This document shows, piece after piece, positions 34,655 to 40,223 of a DNA stretch of 40,223 nucleotides (positions within the stretch are counted from its first letter, which is position 1; every line of letters starts with the position of its first letter). The notes beneath the pieces were generated by a model. It searched no databases and had not been told where the DNA came from. It worked only from the letters and a program-made list of their open reading frames with translations. Made by a program: the position numbers and the translations under genes. The DNA comes from Sharpea azabuensis DSM 18934 (lineage in GTDB: Bacteria; Bacillota_I; Bacilli_A; Erysipelotrichales; Coprobacillaceae): NCBI RefSeq assembly GCF_000702165.1, contig NZ_KL370867.1:21444-61666 (forward strand), given 5' to 3'.

Positions 34655-35230
34655 TTATTTAAAACTTAGTATTTTCAATGCTTCTTTAACATAGCCATTG
34701 GTATCAAGTTTTTGATGTAACAACGTCTTCATTGCCTTATTGACATCACTATCTTTATAGCCTAAAGCAATCAGCACTTCAATTGCATCTTCGTAGTCCT
34801 GTGAAACATCTTCACTGATCGCTTCTAAACGTGTCACGCCATCAAACTTACCCTTAAGATCGAGCACCATCTGGCTTGCTGCCTTAGGACCTATTCCTGG
34901 GAATGACTTTAAGTATTTCAGATTATTATTCTCGATGGCATCAATGATCTCATTGACATCACCACTTGCTAAAATGGCGGTTGCGCTTTTAGGTCCAATG
35001 CCTTTGACTTTAATAAGCATCAAGAACAGATCTTTCTGTTTTGCCTCCTTAAAACCATAAAGACGTACGTCATTCTCACTAACAGATTGATAGATATAGA
35101 CAGTTGTATTCTCCCCCTTAGTAAACGTATAAGGATTAGGAACATAAACAAGATAACCTATCCCATTGTTTTCTATGACAATATGATTCGTATGCATTTC
35201 AACAATGGTACCTTTAATATAACTATACAT
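34655..35230 (-). CDS. ruvA: Holliday junction DNA helicase subunit RuvA
   Basis: A 191-residue junction-binding protein with three domains: an N-terminal OB fold (YSYIKGTIVEMHTNHIVIEN), a central pair of helix-hairpin-helix motifs (IKVKGIGPKSATAIL and LKSFPGIGPKAASQMV), and a C-terminal RuvB-contacting helix bundle. First gene of ruvAB, with TACAAT as a likely -10 upstream. No LexA-type box is visible in the short intergenic region, so SOS control is not evident. Confidence 0.97.
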   Translation of the reverse strand: MYSYIKGTIVEMHTNHIVIENNGIGYLVYVPNPYTFTKGENTTVYIYQSVSENDVRLYGFKEAKQKDLFLMLIKVKGIGPKSATAILASGDVNEIIDAIENNNLKYLKSFPGIGPKAASQMVLDLKGKFDGVTRLEAISEDVSQDYEDAIEVLIALGYKDSDVNKAMKTLLHQKLDTNGYVKEALKILSFK

Positions 35231-35276
35231 GTGTTAACTCCTCTAACAAACAAAGAGTATTGTATCATAAAATAGA

Positions 35277-35303
35277 GAAAAAGTATGACTTTTAGCCATA
35301 CTT
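35277..35303 (-). terminator. Intrinsic terminator of obg
   Basis: Read on the minus strand: AAGTATG pairs with CATACTT around a nine-base loop, followed by a T run. It overlaps the obg stop codon. Confidence 0.85.
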
Positions 35304-36592
35304 TAATTCATAAACTGGAATTCAAAATCAAGAATGCGTACTAAATCGCCATCCTGGCAGCCAGCTGCTCTTAAAGCCTCATCGACGCCATAGTTACGCA
35401 TTTTAATAGCAAAGTTCTTGAAGCCATCATCCGTATTGAGTGATGCCATTTGTACTGCTCTTTCAACACGTTCACCAGTGACTTCCCATACGCCATTGCC
35501 CATATTAGCAATTTCAAAGGCATTCTCATCACCAGGCTCATAGGTATAAAGAACGCTATCTTCTTCGCCTTCCTCATCATAAAGAGAAGTAATTGGTGCC
35601 TTATCCAAAGCATCGGCAATCGCATAGAGAGCCTGATCAATACCTTCATGGATTGGGGCAATCATTGGGAAGACTTTAACATCTTCGCCAACTTTCTCTT
35701 TAAATGCGGCAAGGTTTTCCTCAGCACCATCCAGATCCATTTTATTTGCGACTACAATCTGTGGTCGATCTAAAAGATGATACTGATATTCTGATAATTC
35801 CTTATTGATTGTACAGTAATCTTCATAAGGGTCACGGCCTTCACTACCTGCCATATCGACAATATGAACAATGACACGGCATCTTTCAATATGTCTTAAG
35901 AATTGATGGCCTAAGCCCTTGCCCTGTGATGCCCCTTCAATCAAGCCAGGTAAATCAGCCATGACGAATGAACGTCCATCAGGTACCTGAACAACACCTA
36001 AATTAGGAATGATTGTTGTAAAATGGTAATCTGCAATCTCTGGACGCGCACGTGAGACAACGGACAGGAATGTTGACTTACCAACACTCGGGAAACCAAC
36101 AAGACCGACATCCGCTAAAAGCTTCAATTCCACACGTAATTCATATGATAAGCCTGGTTCACCTTTTTCACAAATAGTTGGAGCCGGATTCTTGCTTGAA
36201 GCAAAACGTGTATTACCACGACCACCACGGCCACCTTTCGCAATGACAACCTGCTGATGATCTTCAGTTAAATCCGCCATCAGTTTGCCATTGACATTAT
36301 TATAAATACATGTCCCAACAGGGACTTTGATAATAAGATCCTGGGCATTCGCCCCATGCATTTTCTTTGCCATGCCATTCTGGCCAGCTCTTGCCGCATA
36401 ATGTTTATTATATCTTAAGTCCAATAATGTTGATAAGCTGTTCGTAGCTTCAAATATAATGCTTCCACCACGACCGCCATCACCTCCAGAAGGGCCTCCT
36501 TTTGGAACATGCGCTTCTCGTCTAAAGGCAACAACACCATCACCACCCTTACCGGATGTGACTTCAATGACTGCTTTATCGATAAAATTCAT
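35303..36592 (-). CDS. obg: GTPase Obg (CgtA)
   Basis: A 429-residue essential GTPase involved in 50S assembly and stress signalling. The glycine-rich Obg fold spans about 1-158 (SGKGGDGVVAFRREAHVPKGG). The G domain has GFPSVGKST (G1), DLPGLIEGA (G3) and NKMD (G4), and the C-terminal OCT domain ends in RILDFEFQF. ATG 36592 has GGTGAAGAT upstream; a longer frame to 36628 would start inside the terminator. It follows rpmA, but a strong terminator lies between, so it depends on read-through or an unseen promoter. Confidence 0.97.
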   Translation of the reverse strand: MNFIDKAVIEVTSGKGGDGVVAFRREAHVPKGGPSGGDGGRGGSIIFEATNSLSTLLDLRYNKHYAARAGQNGMAKKMHGANAQDLIIKVPVGTCIYNNVNGKLMADLTEDHQQVVIAKGGRGGRGNTRFASSKNPAPTICEKGEPGLSYELRVELKLLADVGLVGFPSVGKSTFLSVVSRARPEIADYHFTTIIPNLGVVQVPDGRSFVMADLPGLIEGASQGKGLGHQFLRHIERCRVIVHIVDMAGSEGRDPYEDYCTINKELSEYQYHLLDRPQIVVANKMDLDGAEENLAAFKEKVGEDVKVFPMIAPIHEGIDQALYAIADALDKAPITSLYDEEGEEDSVLYTYEPGDENAFEIANMGNGVWEVTGERVERAVQMASLNTDDGFKNFAIKMRNYGVDEALRAAGCQDGDLVRILDFEFQFMN

Positions 36593-36612
36593 ATCTTCAC
36601 CTCTATTTCTCG

Positions 36613-36639
36613 AAAAAAGGAATCCCAATGGGATTCCTT
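36613..36639 (-). terminator. Intrinsic terminator between rpmA and obg
   Basis: Read on the minus strand: AAGGAATCCC pairs with GGGATTCCTT (36617-36639) around a three-base loop, followed by a T run. It is one of the strongest in the window, and no promoter is visible in the 20 bases left before obg. Confidence 0.88.
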
Positions 36640-36648
36640 CCTAAAGTC

Positions 36649-36930
36649 TTAAGCTACTGGATAAACAGAAACCTGTTTCTTTTTCTTGCCGACTCTTTCG
36701 TACTTAACGACACCATCAACCTTAGCGAATAATGTGTCATCTCCGCCTCTACCTACATTATTACCAGGTAAGATCTTAGTACCTCTCTGTCTGTAGATAA
36801 TAGAACCTGCAGTACAAGTCTGTCCGTCAGATAATTTAGCTCCTAAACGTTTAGATTCAGAATCACGACCGTTCTTTGTAGAACCTACACCTTTTTTAGA
36901 AGCGAATAACTGTAAATTTAACTTTAACAT
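36649..36930 (-). CDS. rpmA: 50S ribosomal protein L27 with Prp-cleavable N-terminus
   Basis: A 93-residue ribosomal protein near the peptidyl transferase centre. The core [20 protein letters not shown] and [16 protein letters not shown] is typical. It begins with [10 protein letters not shown], the Bacillota extension that Prp removes between F9 and A10 before ribosome assembly. The gene for Prp lies directly upstream in the same transcript. Confidence 0.97.
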   Translation of the reverse strand: MLKLNLQLFASKKGVGSTKNGRDSESKRLGAKLSDGQTCTAGSIIYRQRGTKILPGNNVGRGGDDTLFAKVDGVVKYERVGKKKKQVSVYPVA

Positions 36931-36935
36931 GATGA

Positions 36936-37253
36936 TTATTCCTCCATCTTTTTAATTTGAATGAAATCCCCGTAGGAATATTCGATTGTTTCAAGAGTTG
37001 TCACTAAAGTCTCTAGTATCAATTGTGACTCTCTTGTAATCTTATGAATGATAAACTCAGCAAGACCTTCTTCAACTTTAAATGTTCCTATATCCAACAT
37101 TCCAAGTTTCTCAAGCGTATTATATACACCAACGATAATAGTGGATACACCTGCACAAACAAGATCTTTTCCATACTCATCACTATTTGCATGACCACTG
37201 ACTTTTACATAAGTCAATGCATCATCATGATAAGCAAGTTTAACTTTAATCAT
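36936..37253 (-). CDS. prp: Ribosomal-processing cysteine protease Prp
   Basis: A 105-residue protease (YsxB/Prp) that trims the L27 N-terminus. The catalytic pair is H21 in [12 protein letters not shown] and C33 in DLVCAGVS, with D30 between, the family arrangement. It lies two bases after rplU and five before rpmA, the conserved order rplU-prp-rpmA. Because uncleaved L27 is harmful in studied species, this gene should be essential. Confidence 0.96.
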   Translation of the reverse strand: MIKVKLAYHDDALTYVKVSGHANSDEYGKDLVCAGVSTIIVGVYNTLEKLGMLDIGTFKVEEGLAEFIIHKITRESQLILETLVTTLETIEYSYGDFIQIKKMEE

Positions 37254-37255
37254 AA

Positions 37256-37564
37256 TTAAGCGTTAATAGCTTTAACTGTTAACTTTGTGAAAGGCTGTCT
37301 ATGACCCTGTTTCTTGTGATAATGCTTCTTTGGTTCATATTTATAAACAGTAACTTTCTTTTCCTTACCCTGAGCTACAACATCAGCTGTAACTGTAGCA
37401 CCTTCAACATAAGGAGCACCAATCTTAGTGCTTTCGCCACCTACAAATAAAACCTTATCGAAAGTATATTCAGTACCTTCTTCAACATCTAACTTTTCAA
37501 CGAAAATAGTGTCACCGGCTTCAACTTTTAACTGTTTTCCACCTGTTTCAATAACTGCGTACAT
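37256..37564 (-). CDS. rplU: 50S ribosomal protein L21
   Basis: A 102-residue large-subunit protein. [25 protein letters not shown] at the start and [17 protein letters not shown]-like [19 protein letters not shown] near the end are diagnostic. GGAGGTA precedes the start. It heads rplU-prp-rpmA and is preceded by a structured 100-base leader that probably binds L21 for autoregulation. Confidence 0.98.
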   Translation of the reverse strand: MYAVIETGGKQLKVEAGDTIFVEKLDVEEGTEYTFDKVLFVGGESTKIGAPYVEGATVTADVVAQGKEKKVTVYKYEPKKHYHKKQGHRQPFTKLTVKAINA

Positions 37565-37664
37565 TCAAGTACCTCCTTTTTGTATTCTTAGACTCGCCAA
37601 CCGAGGCAGTACATACGTACATTTAATACCTTTTATGTGCGGTTGTAGCTAGAGGTCTACAACA
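37565..37664 (-). promoter_or_regulatory. L21 ribosomal protein leader
   Basis: The 100-base untranslated leader of rplU has a 5' hairpin TTGTAG/CTACAA followed by a longer domain closed by AACCG (37640-37644 on the reverse strand) and CGGTT (37599-37603), with an inner GTAC-GTAT-GTAC hairpin. Position and overall form match the L21 leader known from Bacillota, where L21 is thought to repress its own operon. I could not align it to the family model. Confidence 0.65.
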
Positions 37665-37670
37665 CTGTAG

Positions 37671-37699
37671 AATATATCATTTTACCTTGTTTCAGTCAA
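37671..37699 (-). promoter_or_regulatory. Promoter of rplU-prp-rpmA
   Basis: Read on the minus strand: TTGACT (37694-37699), a 17-base spacer, then TATATT (37671-37676). The -35 overlaps the stop region of xerC. Confidence 0.85.
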
Positions 37700-38633
37700 C
37701 ACTTTTTTTCTTTTCTTCAAGTCTTTCCAACGCCTGACGCGGACAAGCCTTATTATAGACTTCAATCAGTTTTTCCTGAGTCACATGAGTATATATTTGC
37801 GTTGTTGACAAAGAAGCATGACCGAGAAGTTCCTGCACAACTCTAATATCCATCCCTGCATCTAAGAGATGTGTCGCAAAGGAATGACGAATGGTATGGG
37901 GATGAATCTTGCGCGTTGGATCATAATCGCGCATGCAGCGATTCACAATATCTTCAACGCCACGATTAGTAAGCTGTTTGCCATGCTTATTAACAAAAAC
38001 TATATTGTGACTTTGATGAGTTGTCGCCATTAATTCATGGCGTGCCCCTTCTAGATAATCAACAAGCCAGACCTTAGCTTCATCATGAAACGGGACATAA
38101 CGATCTTTGTTTCCTTTACCACGAATAAAAAGAATCTGATGAACGAGATCGACATGATCGAGTGTCAAGTTAACCACTTCACTCACTCTTAGTCCACTCG
38201 CATACATCATCTCAAGCATCGCTTTATTACGCATTCCTAAATCGCTATCTGTATGAATGGAATCAAGTAAACCAAGCATATCATCAAGAAAGAGAAAGTC
38301 AGGATTGCGCTCTCCTGTTTTTAATGCACTCACAAGCATAAATGGATTATCTTCAACATATCCTTGTCTTCTTAAGAACTTAAAAAAAGAACGTAGGCTA
38401 GAAAGCTTATGATTGATAGAAGCATGGGATAAATGACGCTTGTTTAAAGCGACAAGATAGCTTCTAATAAGCGCATAGTCGCACTCTGTAAAATCTTGAT
38501 AAGCTTCTTGTCTAACATAAGCTATAAAATCATTGATCTCTCGCTGATATGAACTTACTGTCAAGGGCGAATAACGTTTTTGATAAGTAAGATAGTCAAG
38601 AAATGCATCTCTTTGTTTATCCATTGATTTCAT
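37692..38633 (-). CDS. xerC: Tyrosine recombinase XerC/CodV
   Basis: A 313-residue site-specific recombinase that resolves chromosome dimers at dif with a XerD partner. The N-terminal SAM-like core-binding domain spans about 1-105. The catalytic residues are R149 (ASGLRVSE), K173 (GKGNK), H246 and R249 (HPHTIRH), H272 (GHAS) and Y281 (IYTHV). It follows trmFO with a 17-base overlap, the trmFO-codV order of Bacillota, and this placement identifies it as a housekeeping Xer rather than a phage integrase. ATG 38624 is an alternative start; neither has a strong binding site, so coupling is likely. Confidence 0.95.
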   Translation of the reverse strand: MKSMDKQRDAFLDYLTYQKRYSPLTVSSYQREINDFIAYVRQEAYQDFTECDYALIRSYLVALNKRHLSHASINHKLSSLRSFFKFLRRQGYVEDNPFMLVSALKTGERNPDFLFLDDMLGLLDSIHTDSDLGMRNKAMLEMMYASGLRVSEVVNLTLDHVDLVHQILFIRGKGNKDRYVPFHDEAKVWLVDYLEGARHELMATTHQSHNIVFVNKHGKQLTNRGVEDIVNRCMRDYDPTRKIHPHTIRHSFATHLLDAGMDIRVVQELLGHASLSTTQIYTHVTQEKLIEVYNKACPRQALERLEEKKKSVD

Positions 38634-39915
38634 CTAGGAAAGACTGCATTGTGGCAATGGCTCTTTTCGCATAGGCTTCCTTCTTTTCCTTTTTCTTAAC
38701 CTGTGGAATTAAGTCAGGTAGAATACCAAAGTTAGCCTTCATCGGCTGAAAATCAGTTGTTGAGGCATGAGTAATATAATAGCTCAAAGACCCCATCACT
38801 GTCTCTCGTGGGAAAACAAGAGGCTCTTTTTCTTGTAAGAGGCGAACCATGTTCTTTCCAGCTACAAGTCCGCTCTGGGCACTTTCAACATATCCTTCGA
38901 CGCCAGTCATCTGCCCCGCAAAAAATAAATCTTCACGATTCTTATATTGATATGTCTGTTTAAGATAGAGTGGAGAATTAAGGAAAGAATTACGATGCAT
39001 GACTCCATAACGCACAATTTTCGCATTTTCTAAGCCAGGAATCATATGAATAATTCGTTCCTGTTCACCCCATTTAAGATGCGTCTGGAAGCCAACAATA
39101 TTATAGAGCGTGCCAACCGCATTATCCTGTCGTAATTGAACAACCGCATAGGGACGTTTGCCATCATGTTCTAAGCCAACAGGCTTCATAGGACCAAAAA
39201 GCAGCGTCTGCTCACCACGGCGAGCAATCTCTTCAAAAGGCATACAGCCTTCAAAGAACTTCTCTTCACCATCATGTGGCTTCGCAACCTCAGCATGAAT
39301 CAAAGCATCATAAAATGCCTCAAATTCTTCTTTGGTCATTGGACAATTAATATATTCCGCATCCCCTTTATCATAGCGGCTCTTAAAATAAGCTTTATTC
39401 AAATCAATTGAATCCAATTCAATGATTGGTGCAGCTGCATCATAGAAATAAAAATATTCCTCCTGACCTAAAAGGCTTGCAATTTCTTTTGACAAAGCCG
39501 CACTTGTCAATGGTCCAGAAGCAATAATAGTAGGTCCTTCAGGTATCTTCGTCACTTCCTCATGAATGACATGTACAAGAGGATTTTCTGTAATTTCCTT
39601 TGTCACAGCCTTGGAAAAGCCTTCGCGATCCACCGCTAAAGAGCCACCAGCTGGTACTGCATGTAGGCGAGCTTGACGAATAATCAATGAATCATTCATT
39701 GTCATCTCTTCTTTCAAAACGCCAACAGCATTCTTCAAGCCATCCGCTCTTAGAGAGTTAGAACATACAAGTTCTGCAAATTGATCTGTCTTATGTGCTC
39801 CCGTTGACTTGACTGGGCGCATTTCATAGAGGTCAACAGCAATGCCAGCACTAACAAGCTGATGTACAGCTTCAACGCCGGCAAGACCGCCACCAATTAC
39901 ATTTACTTTTTTCAT
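38617..39915 (-). CDS. trmFO: Folate- and FAD-dependent tRNA U54 methyltransferase TrmFO
   Basis: A 432-residue flavoprotein (formerly Gid) that makes 5-methyluridine at position 54 of tRNA using methylene-tetrahydrofolate. The FAD-binding GGGLAGVEA (8-16) is followed by [13 protein letters not shown] with the conserved cysteine C51, and [17 protein letters not shown] is a family signature near 345. Start choice: the in-frame ATG at 39936 lies within the TATGAT -10 element and so is not transcribed, while ATG 39915 has GGTGA upstream. In other Bacillota topA precedes it; here a hairpin-rich IS-like block does. Confidence 0.96.
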   Translation of the reverse strand: MKKVNVIGGGLAGVEAVHQLVSAGIAVDLYEMRPVKSTGAHKTDQFAELVCSNSLRADGLKNAVGVLKEEMTMNDSLIIRQARLHAVPAGGSLAVDREGFSKAVTKEITENPLVHVIHEEVTKIPEGPTIIASGPLTSAALSKEIASLLGQEEYFYFYDAAAPIIELDSIDLNKAYFKSRYDKGDAEYINCPMTKEEFEAFYDALIHAEVAKPHDGEEKFFEGCMPFEEIARRGEQTLLFGPMKPVGLEHDGKRPYAVVQLRQDNAVGTLYNIVGFQTHLKWGEQERIIHMIPGLENAKIVRYGVMHRNSFLNSPLYLKQTYQYKNREDLFFAGQMTGVEGYVESAQSGLVAGKNMVRLLQEKEPLVFPRETVMGSLSYYITHASTTDFQPMKANFGILPDLIPQVKKKEKKEAYAKRAIATMQSFLDEING

Positions 39916-39931
39916 TTTCATCACCGTGTGT

Positions 39932-39959
39932 ATCATAACATGTTTTTCCCTATTCGCAA
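39932..39959 (-). promoter_or_regulatory. Promoter of trmFO-xerC
   Basis: Read on the minus strand: TTGCGA (39954-39959), a 16-base spacer, then TATGAT (39932-39937). It begins only 9 bases from the hairpin block at 39968, so any insertion there left the promoter intact. Confidence 0.7.
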
Positions 39960-39967
39960 AAGAAAAT

Positions 39968-40110
39968 CAAAACCACGTCTAAAAGGCGTGGTTTGAACTG
40001 CGGCTATAAGCCTATGATACCTGCTCGCGTCTAAAGGCGCTTGCTTTCACTTCGTTCAAGCTACCGCTCTTGACGCTCGCTATCCCTCAAAGGGATTCTT
40101 TTTTTCTTTT
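39968..40110 (-). mobile_element. Probable right end of an IS200/IS605-type element (structured end)
   Basis: Hairpins are packed in series: AAACCACG/CGTGGTTT (39970-39994), GGCT/AGCC (40002-40012), a nested structure with GCGTC/GACGC outside (40027-40076) and GCTTG/CAAGC inside (40039-40061), and ATCCCT/AGGGAT (40082-40096). The CCACG...CGTGG palindrome close to GGCTTATAGCC on the minus strand resembles subterminal structures of IS605-family ends and the 3' part of TnpB guide RNAs. The element would continue beyond the window. The last hairpin also has a T-rich tail and could be a plus-strand terminator. Confidence 0.5.
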
Positions 40111-40113
40111 TTA

Positions 40114-40223
40114 CTACTTTGTTTTATTGTCTTTTATTTTTCCTTTTTCGCTTCTTTTTCTCTTCGTTGCGTTTGAAAATGGATCGCCGTATTCCTTGAC
40201 ACTCAGCTTGTCCACCATCTGGT
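40114..40223 (-). CDS. C-terminal end of an unidentified reading frame (partial)
   Basis: Read on the minus strand one frame stays open from the window edge to a TAG at 40114-40116 and encodes a lysine-rich tail of about 35 residues that begins QMVDKLSVKEYGDPF. It lies directly before the IS-like hairpin block, where the end of a tnpB or other transposase gene would be expected. A second frame is open for about 32 residues too, so the choice is uncertain. No domain can be recognised in so short a piece. Confidence 0.3.
   Translation of the reverse strand, partial: QMVDKLSVKEYGDPFSNATKRKRSEKGKIKDNKTK

Noticed and set aside
37692-38633. Tyrosine recombinase as the integrase of a mobile element
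   Set aside because: It is in the conserved trmFO-codV position, overlaps trmFO, and no attachment site or phage gene is near.

Overview
The window is about 40 kb of a low-GC Bacillota (Firmicutes) chromosome and is almost entirely coding. Signs of this lineage are the L21-Prp-L27-Obg cluster with a Prp-cleavable L27 extension, the CIRCE-controlled hrcA-grpE-dnaK-dnaJ operon, TrmFO-XerC, YloU-FakA, and strong AGGAGG-type ribosome binding sites. The mix of a lactose PTS, GH1 phospho-glycosidases, a PocR-AraC regulator and DUF1275/YgjV membrane proteins would suit a gut member of the Erysipelotrichia, but that placement is inference and not proven by the sequence.

Layout: three tRNA genes (Pro, Leu, Cys) on the minus strand open the window (17-280). 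Then follow tyrA and pncB (minus), a DUF1275 membrane protein and a possibly leaderless type I murB (plus), the minus-strand operon recG-plsX-rnc, and the divergent plus-strand pair cysteine desulfurase-TtcA-like sulfurtransferase followed by ybaK. A lactose operon lacF-lacE-lacG-HAD (minus, 15206-11163) faces a divergent PocR-AraC activator. Next come fakA-yloU (minus), rpmB (plus), a YjjG-like HAD nucleotidase, and the heat-shock operon with two CIRCE elements. The operon gpm-holA-sdaA-hemW, a catabolite-controlled 6-phospho-beta-glucosidase, two tandem YgjV-like membrane proteins, comEA-comEC, ruvAB, the rplU-prp-rpmA-obg cluster and trmFO-xerC complete the gene set. The right edge carries a block of stacked hairpins resembling the end of an IS200/IS605-type element.

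How the genes work together: lactose enters as lactose-6-phosphate through LacE/LacF and is split by LacG. No tagatose-6-phosphate genes are present here, and a HAD protein occupies the last slot of the operon. The cysteine desulfurase very likely feeds sulfur to the overlapping TtcA-like tRNA thiolase. Prp trims L27 from the same transcript. HrcA represses its own operon.

The most unusual signal is the 5' leader of the first ygjV-like gene (29968-30090). It can fold as a three-way junction that is mutually exclusive with an intrinsic terminator, and a separate hairpin buries the ribosome binding site. I recognise no known riboswitch class in it. Other points worth attention are the IS-like right end, the tandem 23-bp direct repeat in front of the AraC gene, the palindromic operator between pncB and the DUF1275 gene, and the strong terminator inside the ribosomal protein-obg cluster.
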